Shown: piece after piece, positions 1 to 7,077 of the stretch
Position numbering within the stretch: the stretch's first letter is position 1
Layout of the letters: every line of letters starts with the position of its first letter
Assembly: GCA_034173665.1 (NCBI GenBank)
Contig: JAXFDG010000127.1
Coordinates: forward strand, 1 to 14,633
Length of the DNA stretch: 14,633 nucleotides
Origin: Arcanobacterium_A sp034173665
Lineage (GTDB): Bacteria; Actinomycetota; Actinomycetes; Actinomycetales; Actinomycetaceae
Direction: 5' to 3'
Translations under genes and position numbers: made by a program
The notes under the pieces: model-generated
The model's database searches: none
What the model saw: the letters and a program-made list of their open reading frames with translations, nothing else
What the model was told of the DNA's origin: nothing

Positions 1-627
<627 letters not shown>

Positions 628-646
628 CGATTTCTCCTAAGATCTT

Positions 647-658
647 CATTGATCAATG
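647..658. promoter_or_regulatory. 12-bp perfect palindrome in the kinase leader
   Basis: CATTGATCAATG is a perfect 12-bp palindrome 20 bases upstream of the kinase start codon and downstream of its predicted transcription start. Sugar kinase genes are often controlled by dimeric repressors that bind such sites, and a site here could block elongation. No regulator gene is visible in the window to pair with it. The sequence is observed; operator function is inferred. Confidence 0.4.
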
Positions 659-678
659 TCGGCAGTGACATTAAGAAA

Positions 679-706
679 ATATTAACATAAACAATGTTGA
701 TTTCAA
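679..706 (-). promoter_or_regulatory. Candidate sigma-70-type promoter of the kinase gene
   Basis: On the minus strand TTGAAA (701-706) is followed after 16 bases by TAATAT (679-684). These match the -35 and -10 consensus well. Transcription would start near 672 and give a leader of about 45 bases that ends in an AGGAGA ribosome binding site. The -35 box lies inside the palindrome at 694-709. Confidence 0.55.
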
Positions 707-709
707 CAT
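694..709. promoter_or_regulatory. 16-bp inverted repeat overlapping the kinase -35 box, operator-like
   Basis: ATGTTGA and TCAACAT are perfect 7-bp arms separated by TT. The site covers the predicted -35 hexamer, so a protein bound here would exclude RNA polymerase. Its centre is 49 bp from the centre of the second palindrome at 647-658, which would allow two-site repression. The arms are observed; the function and the regulator family are not known. Confidence 0.5.
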
Positions 710-775
710 ATTCTATGTGAAACTTTTCCTAATCGGAGAGAATCAAGTTTCAGTTTTAACTCTTATTTTTCCACT

Positions 776-1660
776 TTATGAGGATTCTTCGCGGGAAAAT
801 TCTTCGCGAACGAGCAGGATGGTAGCCACAAGCATCAATAATAATCCAAGGTAAAAGCCGTAAACTGGGCGCTCTCCCAAGAAAATTAAACTAAAAAGAA
901 CACCCAAAAAAGGATTTAAGGCATAGTATGCGCTTGTTCGCGCAGCTCCTAAAGTACGCTGTGCTTTAACATAAATATTGATACTTACACCATAAGATAA
1001 AGCTCCCAGTACAAGTATTCCGAGCAATTCCCAACCCCACGAAACAGTAGTACCAGCTATCTGTGCTACCAGTAAACTTCCCGCTGCCGAACCGAGCCCT
1101 TTCACCATCACGATTTGTTCAGAATTTTTTGTACTTATTGCGCGAGTACAGTTATTTTCAATCCCCCAACAAAGAGCCGCCCCCAACACAAGTAATGAAC
1201 CAATATTAAAAGTTAAAGCCTCGGTGCCTTCAAAAGTTAAAATCACTGAAGCAAATAAAATGAGCAGAATCGCAAATGACAATAACCGCGAAATCTTTTC
1301 CCGGAAAACTAATGCAGCAACTACCGCAGTAAAAACAATCTCTGCATTAACTAAAAGCGAAGCATTCGCTGAAGAAGTCAGTTTCAGACCAAATAACAAT
1401 AAGATCGGGGCAAGAATATCCAAAAGCACCATCGAAATAACATACGGGGAATCTTCTTTTCCCAGTAAGGCCGCCCGAGTCGGGTTATTTCGTTGCAGCA
1501 CAAAAGTTACTCCCATCGCTAACCCGGCACCAAGATAAAGAAAGGACGCCACGATTAAGGGAGGAACGTCAACCAGGAAATATTTTGCTATTGGAATTGA
1601 TAGCGCAAAAAGTACGGCAGCTAAAAGCGCAAGAAAAATAGCTCGATATTGTGAAAGCAA
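776..1660 (-). CDS. EamA-family (DMT superfamily) membrane transporter
   Basis: A 294-residue, very hydrophobic protein with about ten predicted membrane segments, falling into two EamA-like halves (roughly residues 5-140 and 150-286), the usual length and layout for the drug/metabolite transporter superfamily. Each half ends in the characteristic pattern of a charged FREK or LGERP motif before the last helix (about 118-121 and 260-264). Members export amino acids, metabolites or drugs, or import metabolites, across the cytoplasmic membrane; nothing here fixes the substrate. The start is TTG, chosen because AAGGA lies five bases upstream and no other in-frame start leaves the first helix intact. 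It begins 19 bases below the tuf terminator, so it needs either read-through or a promoter I could not identify. It is visibly richer in A+T than the ribosomal genes. It ends 68 bases above the kinase -35 box. Confidence 0.88.
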   Translation of the reverse strand: MLSQYRAIFLALLAAVLFALSIPIAKYFLVDVPPLIVASFLYLGAGLAMGVTFVLQRNNPTRAALLGKEDSPYVISMVLLDILAPILLLFGLKLTSSANASLLVNAEIVFTAVVAALVFREKISRLLSFAILLILFASVILTFEGTEALTFNIGSLLVLGAALCWGIENNCTRAISTKNSEQIVMVKGLGSAAGSLLVAQIAGTTVSWGWELLGILVLGALSYGVSINIYVKAQRTLGAARTSAYYALNPFLGVLFSLIFLGERPVYGFYLGLLLMLVATILLVREEFSREESS

Positions 1661-1679
1661 GAGAATCCTTAGAAATATA

Positions 1680-1719
1680 TTGAGAGGGTTGTACCACTTT
1701 CGCAGTACAACCCTCTCAA
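1680..1719 (-). terminator. Terminator hairpin of the str operon, after tuf
   Basis: Perfect 15-bp arms (1680-1694 and 1705-1719) enclose ten bases. On the transcribed minus strand the inner bases TGCGAAAGTG can add two G-U pairs and a C-G pair around a GAAA tetraloop, giving an 18-bp RNA stem with a stable cap. The plus-strand reading lacks these pairs, so the structure is built for minus-strand RNA. It lies 96 bases after the tuf stop codon and is followed by an AT-rich stretch rather than a long T-run. The eamA start codon is 19 bases further on. Confidence 0.82.
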
Positions 1720-1815
1720 AGATGTTGCAGTTAATACTTTTGTATCACCACTAGTCGTGAATAGCTGCAGGAATTAAGTCAAAGCTAAACGCTCCCGCAC
1801 GCCGTCAAGAATCAA

Positions 1816-3006
1816 TTACTTGATTACCTTGATAACACGACCTGAACCAACGGTACGGCCACCTTCACGGATAGCGAAGCCGAGGCCTTCTTCCATTGCG
1901 ATTGGCTGGATGAGCTCAACGTTCATCTCAGTGTTATCGCCAGGCATAACCATTTCTACACCTTCTGGAAGGGTGATAACGCCGGTTACGTCGGTGGTAC
2001 GGAAGTAGAACTGTGGACGGTAGTTGGAGAAGAATGGGTTGTGACGACCGCCTTCTTCCTTCTTAAGAACGTAAACCTGAGCTTCGAACTCGGTGTGTGG
2101 AGTAATCGAACCTGGCTTAGCAACAACCTGACCGCGCTCTACTTCGTCACGCTTGGTACCGCGAAGAAGGAGACCACAGTTTTCGCCTGCATCTGCGTGA
2201 TCCATCTGCTTGTGGAACATTTCGATACCGGTAACGGTGGTCTTCTGTGGTGCACGAATACCGAGGATTTCAACTTCCTCATTGATGTTGAGGAGACCAC
2301 GCTCTACACGACCGGTAACAACGGTACCACGGCCGGAGATGGTGAATACGTCCTCAATTGGCATAAGGAATGGCTTGTCAAGGTCACGAACTGGATCGGA
2401 GAAGTACTCATCAACCTGCTCCATGAGGTCTTCGATGGACTTTACCCACTCAGCTTCGCCCTGAAGAGCCTGGTAACCGGAGATACGTACTACTGGGCAG
2501 TTATCGCCATCGTAGCCGTTATCGGAAAGAAGCTCACGGATTTCCATTTCAACGAGTTCGAGTATTTCTTCGTCGTCAACCATATCGCACTTGTTAAGTG
2601 CAACGATGATCTCTGGAACGCCAACCTGGCGAGCAAGAAGAACGTGCTCGCGGGTCTGAGCCATTGCACCGTCGGTAGCAGCAACAACAAGAATTGCGCC
2701 GTCCATCTGTGCAGCACCGGTAATCATGTTCTTGATGTAGTCGGCGTGGCCTGGAGCGTCAACGTGTGCGTAGTGACGCTTTTCGGTCTGGTACTCAACG
2801 TGAGCAACGTTAATGGTAATACCACGCTCGCGCTCTTCTGGAGCGTTATCGATGTTTTCGAAAGCGGTAACTTCGTTGAGATCTGGGTACTTGTCTGCAA
2901 GAACCTTGGTAATTGCAGCAGTGGTGGTGGTCTTACCGTGATCAACGTGACCGATGGTGCCGATGTTCATATGCGGCTTAGTCTTATCGTACTTGGCCTT
3001 AGCCAC
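1816..3006 (-). CDS. tuf: Translation elongation factor EF-Tu
   Basis: EF-Tu carries aminoacyl-tRNA to the ribosomal A site as a GTP complex. The 396-residue length is normal. The GTPase motifs are intact: GHVDHGKTT (19-27), RERGITI (59-65), DAPGHADY (83-90) and NKCD about 50 residues later. Domains 2 and 3 follow, with ISGRGTVVTGRVERG and the C-terminal VELIQPIAMEEG. The start is GTG, fixed by a perfect AGGAGG six bases upstream and by MAKAKYDKTKPH matching the family N-terminus. It follows fusA after a 125-base AT-rich spacer, so it may have its own promoter, but no convincing -35/-10 pair was found there. It is the last gene before the operon terminator. Confidence 0.98.
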   Translation of the reverse strand: MAKAKYDKTKPHMNIGTIGHVDHGKTTTTAAITKVLADKYPDLNEVTAFENIDNAPEERERGITINVAHVEYQTEKRHYAHVDAPGHADYIKNMITGAAQMDGAILVVAATDGAMAQTREHVLLARQVGVPEIIVALNKCDMVDDEEILELVEMEIRELLSDNGYDGDNCPVVRISGYQALQGEAEWVKSIEDLMEQVDEYFSDPVRDLDKPFLMPIEDVFTISGRGTVVTGRVERGLLNINEEVEILGIRAPQKTTVTGIEMFHKQMDHADAGENCGLLLRGTKRDEVERGQVVAKPGSITPHTEFEAQVYVLKKEEGGRHNPFFSNYRPQFYFRTTDVTGVITLPEGVEMVMPGDNTEMNVELIQPIAMEEGLGFAIREGGRTVGSGRVIKVIK

Positions 3007-3131
3007 TTGTGCCCTCCTGGGACTCGGGTAGTATCAATTAGCTTCTCAGATTAAATACCTTTTGTATTTAACCCCTGGCTAAGTGAAATCCTACTGGTTT
3101 AATTTTCTTTTTGCTAATTTAACCTGTTGGC
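3007..3131 (-). other. fusA-tuf spacer with two AT-rich inverted repeats
   Basis: This 125-base spacer is much richer in A+T than the flanking genes. One perfect inverted repeat has 8-bp arms TTAAATAC and GTATTTAA around five bases (3051-3071). A second has 9-bp arms with one mismatch (3096-3104 and 3116-3124) just after the fusA stop. Such a region could hold a tuf promoter or an RNA processing site. TAATCT or TAAATA could serve as -10 boxes, but neither has a good -35 partner. The repeats are observed; no function is assigned. Confidence 0.45.
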
Positions 3132-5252
3132 TCACTCGCCACGGGTCTTCTGGATGATTTCGTCGGCAACAGCCTTCGGAACCTCCACGTACTTTGCGAA
3201 CTGCATCGTGTACACTGCACGACCCTGCGTCTTTGAACGAAGGTCGCCAACGTAACCGAACATTTCGGAAAGTGGAACGTGTGCTCGCACAATCTTTACG
3301 CCAGTAGCGTCTTCCATCGAAGCAATCTGGCCACGACGGGAGTTAAGATCGCCAATCACATCGCCCATGTACTCTTCTGGAGTACGCACCTCAACGTCCA
3401 TCACTGGTTCGAGGATAACCGGATTAGCACGCTTTGCGCCCTCACGGAATACCATCTGGCCAGCAATCTTGAACGCCATTTCAGAGGAATCGACGTCGTG
3501 GTATGCGCCGTCTTCCAAGGTTGCCTTAACGCCAACCATTGGGAAGCCTGCAAGCACACCGTTCTCCATTGCTGCCTGAATACCAGCGTCAACAGATGGG
3601 ATGTACTCACGTGGAACGCGACCACCAGTAACTGCATCTACGAACTCGTAGGTTGTACCCTCCTCGTTCTCCTCGAGTGGCTCGAAGGTCACGAGAACCT
3701 TAGCGAACTGGCCAGAACCACCAGTCTGCTTCTTGTGGGTGTATTCGATCTTCTCAGCCTTGCCGCGAATGGTTTCACGGTAAGCAACCATTGGCGCACC
3801 AACATTTGCTTCAACCTTGAATTCGCGACGCATACGGTCAACGAGAATATCGAGGTGGAGCTCGCCCATACCGCCAATAACGGTCTGGCCGGTCTCATCG
3901 TCTAGTTTCACCGAGAAGGTTGGATCTTCTTCGGCAAGCTTCTGAATTGCGGTACCAAGCTTTTCTTGGTCGCCCTTTGACTTTGGCTCAATTGCCACGT
4001 GGATCACTGGATCTGGGAAGGTCATCGATTCGAGTGAAATCGGATGTGCCTGATCACAGAGGGTGTCACCAGTGGTTGTGTCCTTCAAACCAACAACTGC
4101 GTAGATATGGCCTGCATGTGCCTCTTCTACTGGGTTTTCCTTGTTGGAGTGCATCTGGAAGATCTTACCGATACGTTCCTTCTTACCCTTGGTTGCGTTA
4201 AGGGTCTGTGCGCCAGCGTCAATCTTGCCGGAGTAAACACGGATGTAGGTAAGACGACCAAAGAATGGGTGAACCGCAATCTTGAATGCAAGTGCGGAGA
4301 ATGGCTCGGACTCACTTGGTTCGCGGGTCATTGCCTTTTCTTCGTCCTTTGGATCGTGGCCCTGAACTGCACCAATATCAAGTGGTGATGGAAGGAAGTC
4401 CACAACAGCGTCAAGAACTGGCTGAATACCAATATTCTTGTATGCGGAACCAGAATAAACTGGGTAAGCTTCACCGGCAATGGTGATCTTGCGGATTGCA
4501 GCCTTGAGTTCGTCGATGGAGATTTCTTCTCCGCCGAAGAACTTCTCGAGTAGTGCATCGTCAGTTTCCGCTACAGCTTCGATGAGCTGTGCACGGTACT
4601 CTTCTGCCTTTTCGAGCATGTCTGCTGGAATTTCTTCTTCCACAACGACCGAACCCATGGTCTTGTTGCCCTTATCATCTTCAGCTGGGAAGCGAAGAGC
4701 CTTCATGGTGAGGAGGTCGATAACGCCCGAAAGCTCGGATTCAGAACCAATTGGAAGCTGCATCACGAGTGGAGTTGCGTGGAGACGATCACGAATGGTC
4801 TGTACTGAGAAGTAGAAGTCCGCACCCATCTTGTCCATCTTGTTGATGAAGCAGATACGTGGAACGCCGTACTTATCAGCCTGACGCCAAACGGTCTCAG
4901 ACTGTGGCTCAACACCTTCCTTGCCGTCGAACACTGCAACAGCGCCGTCGAGAACACGAAGTGAACGCTCTACCTCAACGGTAAAGTCAACGTGGCCTGG
5001 GGTGTCGATAATATTAACCTGGTGCTTCTTCCAGAAGGAGGTAACAGCAGCGGAGGTAATGGTAATACCACGTTCCTTCTCCTGCTCCATCCAGTCGGTG
5101 GTGGAAGCGCCATCGTGAGTTTCACCGATCTTGTAGTTAATACCGGTGTAGAACAAAATACGTTCTGTTGTGGTGGTCTTACCGGCGTCAATATGCGCCA
5201 TAATTCCAATATTGCGGACCTTAGTAAGGTCTGAAAGCACTTCTTGTGCCAT
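3132..5252 (-). CDS. fusA: Translation elongation factor EF-G
   Basis: EF-G drives GTP-dependent translocation of tRNA and mRNA and, with ribosome recycling factor, splits post-termination ribosomes. The 706-residue length is usual. The G domain shows AHIDAGKTT (19-27), RGITITSAA (61-69), DTPGHVD (83-89) and NKMDK (137-141). Later domains include the domain IV segment near GAYHDVDSSEMAF and the domain V run EVRTPEEYMGDVIGDLNSRRG. The ATG start is placed by the family N-terminus. The ribosome binding site is weak: only a purine-rich GAAGAGAG about eight bases upstream. It lies 45 bases after rpsG in the str operon, and that spacer contains a small hairpin. Confidence 0.98.
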   Translation of the reverse strand: MAQEVLSDLTKVRNIGIMAHIDAGKTTTTERILFYTGINYKIGETHDGASTTDWMEQEKERGITITSAAVTSFWKKHQVNIIDTPGHVDFTVEVERSLRVLDGAVAVFDGKEGVEPQSETVWRQADKYGVPRICFINKMDKMGADFYFSVQTIRDRLHATPLVMQLPIGSESELSGVIDLLTMKALRFPAEDDKGNKTMGSVVVEEEIPADMLEKAEEYRAQLIEAVAETDDALLEKFFGGEEISIDELKAAIRKITIAGEAYPVYSGSAYKNIGIQPVLDAVVDFLPSPLDIGAVQGHDPKDEEKAMTREPSESEPFSALAFKIAVHPFFGRLTYIRVYSGKIDAGAQTLNATKGKKERIGKIFQMHSNKENPVEEAHAGHIYAVVGLKDTTTGDTLCDQAHPISLESMTFPDPVIHVAIEPKSKGDQEKLGTAIQKLAEEDPTFSVKLDDETGQTVIGGMGELHLDILVDRMRREFKVEANVGAPMVAYRETIRGKAEKIEYTHKKQTGGSGQFAKVLVTFEPLEENEEGTTYEFVDAVTGGRVPREYIPSVDAGIQAAMENGVLAGFPMVGVKATLEDGAYHDVDSSEMAFKIAGQMVFREGAKRANPVILEPVMDVEVRTPEEYMGDVIGDLNSRRGQIASMEDATGVKIVRAHVPLSEMFGYVGDLRSKTQGRAVYTMQFAKYVEVPKAVADEIIQKTRGE

Positions 5253-5276
5253 TTAAAGAACTCTCTTCTTTCTCTA

Positions 5277-5290
5277 GGCTGCGTGCAGCC
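5277..5290 (-). other. Small GC-rich hairpin between rpsG and fusA
   Basis: GGCTGC and GCAGCC are perfect complementary arms around two bases, which in RNA gives a 5-bp stem with a 4-base loop. It sits seven bases after the rpsG stop and about 25 bases before the fusA start. It is too short and lacks a T-run, so it is unlikely to be a full terminator. It could mark a processing point or tune fusA translation. The function is unknown. Confidence 0.35.
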
Positions 5291-5297
5291 TTCGGGT

Positions 5298-5768
5298 TTA
5301 CCAGCGGTAGTGTGCGAAGGCGCGGTTCGACTCAGCCATGCGGTGCATGTCTTCGCGACGCTTAACTGCTGCGCCTAGACCGTTAGCGGCATCCATAATT
5401 TCATTCTGGAGACGCTCGAGCATAGTGTTCTCACGACGCTGGCGGGAGAAATCCACGAGCCAACGGAGTGCGAGAGTGTTTGCGCGACCAGGCTTAACGT
5501 CAACTGGCACCTGGTAGGTAGCACCACCAACACGGCGGGACTTTACTTCCAGCTGTGGGCGGATGTTATCGAGTGCGCGCTTAAGAACTTGTAGTGGATC
5601 CTGACCGGTCTTTTCACCAACTGCATTGAGTGCACCGTAAACGATACGCTCTGCGGTTGACTTCTTACCATCAAGGAGAACCCGGTTAATAAGCTGGGTT
5701 ACCAAGGTGGAACCGTGTACTGGATCAGCGACTAATGGGCGCTTGCGTGCAGGTCCTTTACGTGGCAT
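5298..5768 (-). CDS. rpsG: Small-subunit ribosomal protein S7
   Basis: S7 binds the 3' major domain of 16S rRNA, starts assembly of the 30S head and contacts the E-site tRNA. The 156-residue protein matches the family from MPRKGPARKR through the C-terminal EDMHRMAESNRAFAHYRW, at normal length. The ATG overlaps the rpsL stop codon by one base (TAATG), with GGAG inside the end of rpsL as ribosome binding site. This indicates translational coupling to rpsL. The overlap leaves no intercistronic S7 target of the kind known in E. coli. Confidence 0.98.
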   Translation of the reverse strand: MPRKGPARKRPLVADPVHGSTLVTQLINRVLLDGKKSTAERIVYGALNAVGEKTGQDPLQVLKRALDNIRPQLEVKSRRVGGATYQVPVDVKPGRANTLALRWLVDFSRQRRENTMLERLQNEIMDAANGLGAAVKRREDMHRMAESNRAFAHYRW

Positions 5769-6142
5769 TACTTCTTCTCCTTCTTTGCACCGTACTTGGA
5801 GCGACCCTGAGCACGGTTCTTCACACCCTGGGTGTCAAGAGCACCACGAACGATGTGGTAGCGAACACCTGGGAGGTCCTTTACACGACCACCACGAACG
5901 AGCACGATTGAGTGCTCCTGGAGGTTGTGACCCTCACCTGGGATGTAAGCCGAGACCTCAATGCCTGAGGACAAACGAACACGAGCAACCTTACGGAGAG
6001 CCGAATTAGGCTTCTTAGGTGTTGTGGTGTAAACGCGAGTACACACTCCACGACGCTGCGGGCTCTTCTTGAGCGCAGGGGTATTGGAGTGGTTCGCCTT
6101 GCTGCTGCGGCCCTTACGAACCAGCTGCTGAATAGTTGGCAC
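5768..6142 (-). CDS. rpsL: Small-subunit ribosomal protein S12
   Basis: S12 sits at the decoding centre and controls accuracy. The 124-residue protein is full length. It shows the conserved TTPKKPNSALRK loop with Lys43 and the GRVKDLPGVRYH loop with Lys88 and Asp89. These are the wild-type residues at the classical streptomycin-resistance positions, so no resistance allele is seen. The start is GTG, chosen because AGGAGA lies four to five bases upstream and the protein begins MPTIQQLVRKGR as in the family. It is the first gene of the str operon, behind a leader of about 190 bases. Confidence 0.98.
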   Translation of the reverse strand: MPTIQQLVRKGRSSKANHSNTPALKKSPQRRGVCTRVYTTTPKKPNSALRKVARVRLSSGIEVSAYIPGEGHNLQEHSIVLVRGGRVKDLPGVRYHIVRGALDTQGVKNRAQGRSKYGAKKEKK

Positions 6143-6157
6143 TATTTCTCCTGTTAA

Positions 6158-6256
6158 CTATTGCGATTTAGTTGAACTGCCCGCCTGCTTCATTGTTGGC
6201 AACAAAGCCTGCGCAAAGGAAGACACCGTACTTCCCCATCGTTCGCCATTCTTCAT
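6158..6256 (-). CDS. Possible 32-codon upstream ORF in the rpsL leader
   Basis: On the minus strand an ATG at 6256 opens a 32-codon frame that begins MKNGERWGSTV and stops with TAG at 6158, 15 bases before the rpsL GTG. AGGA lies about nine bases before the ATG, which is an acceptable but not strong ribosome binding site. The frame runs through the second leader hairpin (6187-6208), so its translation would unfold that structure. No similarity to a known peptide was recognised. An open frame of this size can occur by chance, so this is tentative. Confidence 0.25.
   Translation of the reverse strand: MKNGERWGSTVSSFAQALLPTMKQAGSSTKSQ
6187..6208 (-). promoter_or_regulatory. rpsL leader hairpin 2
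   Basis: In minus-strand RNA this 22-base segment folds into a 9-bp stem with a CCAA loop, of which two pairs are adjacent G-U wobbles. The plus-strand reading replaces these with mismatches, so the fold is specific to the transcribed strand. It lies 44 bases before the rpsL start. Placement suggests translational control of rpsL-rpsG or mRNA processing. The ligand, if any, is unknown. Confidence 0.4.
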
Positions 6257-6267
6257 CTAACGTTTTC

Positions 6268-6296
6268 CTGCATTTTCTTTGCAACTTAAAATGCAG
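6268..6296 (-). promoter_or_regulatory. rpsL leader hairpin 1
   Basis: Perfect 9-bp arms CTGCATTTT and AAAATGCAG enclose an 11-base loop. The hairpin lies about 125 bases before rpsL and about 40 bases after the predicted transcription start. It is followed by AAAACG on the minus strand, so it is not an intrinsic terminator. A regulatory leader role is inferred from position only. Confidence 0.4.
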
Positions 6297-6342
6297 CGTC
6301 AGAAAAGCAACGTAAAGAATGCCGAAACGGGCACCGTTCTTA

Positions 6343-6372
6343 AGACTATCGGCTCAGCCGCGATCACGTCAA
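6343..6372 (-). promoter_or_regulatory. Candidate str operon promoter
   Basis: On the minus strand TTGACG (6367-6372) is followed after 18 bases by TAGTCT (6343-6348), a TANNNT-type -10 box usual in Actinobacteria. Transcription would start near 6335 and give a leader of about 190 bases before rpsL. The spacer contains the 11-base palindrome CGGCTCAGCCG (6350-6360), which might be a regulator site. The 314-base gap between the lipoprotein gene and rpsL holds this promoter, two hairpins and the possible upstream ORF; nothing else was recognised in it. Confidence 0.45.
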
Positions 6373-6456
6373 AGCCTAATTTGTAAATTCAAGCGTGGTA
6401 CTTGGCACATTCTTTGGAAAAACGCAGCGTAATCACGATTTTCCAGAATTAAAGAT

Positions 6457-6927
6457 TTATTTTTCTACCCAGCCTTGCGCAGTCAAGCTCTTCACCGACT
6501 GCTCCAAAGATAGGAACTCTACATTTTCTCCAGTTACTGGAAGTAGTTCTTTTTCTGTAATCTGATCAAGCAATTCTTTAGTGTGTACTGGCAAAACCAT
6601 ATCTTCGGTCATAATGCCGTCTTTTTCAGTAAATTTATACTCTGCTCCAGTAATATCCGACATTTTCTCTTTGGTAATTTCAACTTGCTCACGAACTGTA
6701 TCAAGCATTGCAGTATCAGTAACTTTAGCAGTATCAATAGTTGAATGCTGAGTAATCGTTTGAACTTTATCCTCTTTCGCTTCAAGAGTCATTTCGATTT
6801 GCACAAATTCATTTCCCATCACAAAAGTCTTTGACTCTGTTGCAGTATCTGAAGAGCAGGCCGCAAGGCTCAATGAGAACATAACAGCAACAAAGCTAGC
6901 AACAATTTTCTTAACGCGTGTGGTCAT
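6457..6927 (-). CDS. YehR-like (DUF1307-type) lipoprotein
   Basis: A 156-residue secreted lipoprotein. It has a charged N-terminus (R4, K6, K7), a hydrophobic stretch (8-20) and the lipobox LAAC with Cys24 as the lipidated residue. The mature part resembles YehR/DUF1307 lipoproteins in layout: short beta-rich strands after SKTF, a central helix around residues 70-95, a TGAEYKFTEKDG segment, and a C-terminal SLEQSVKSLTAQGWVEK like the family's MKKTAELLKKQGF ending. The family's function is unknown. It should be anchored on the outer face of the membrane. The ATG is supported by GGAGG four bases upstream. It stands alone between the rpoBC terminator and the str promoter, and is richer in A+T than both neighbours. 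No convincing promoter was found, so read-through from rpoC is possible. Confidence 0.75.
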   Translation of the reverse strand: MTTRVKKIVASFVAVMFSLSLAACSSDTATESKTFVMGNEFVQIEMTLEAKEDKVQTITQHSTIDTAKVTDTAMLDTVREQVEITKEKMSDITGAEYKFTEKDGIMTEDMVLPVHTKELLDQITEKELLPVTGENVEFLSLEQSVKSLTAQGWVEK

Positions 6928-6970
6928 TTCCCCTCCATAAAGTTTAGGTGCGCCAGCTTATTTCCAAATA

Positions 6971-7015
6971 TATAAGTTGCCGGCTCTGGTACTCTACCAG
7001 AGCCGGCAACTTATA
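6971..7015 (-). terminator. rpoBC terminator: perfect 21-bp stem
   Basis: Arms at 6971-6991 and 6995-7015 are perfectly complementary over 21 bp, with a core CCGGCTCTGG and a 3-base loop. The hairpin begins 62 bases after the rpoC stop and ends 43 bases before the lipoprotein start. On the minus strand it is followed by TATTTGG rather than a long T-run, a form common among actinobacterial terminators. The rest of this 150-base spacer shows nothing further. Confidence 0.85.
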
Positions 7016-7077
7016 GGTCAATTTCTCGATGTTAGTTCACAGCAAAATCTACATTTGCCGTATTTAGAACTATCACT

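Noticed and set aside
2041..3054. A 337-codon open frame on the plus strand opposite tuf
   Set aside because: It mirrors the EF-Tu gene, whose strong codon bias avoids TTA, CTA and TCA and so leaves the antisense frame open. Its translation shows no domain and no ribosome binding site was seen.
3031..3110. A separate tuf promoter in the fusA-tuf spacer
   Set aside because: TAAATA or TAATCT could be -10 boxes, but no -35-like hexamer stands at 16-18 bases from either, so no promoter was called.
5870..6020. Streptomycin-resistance changes in rpsL
   Set aside because: Lys43 and Lys88 are both present, as in sensitive strains.
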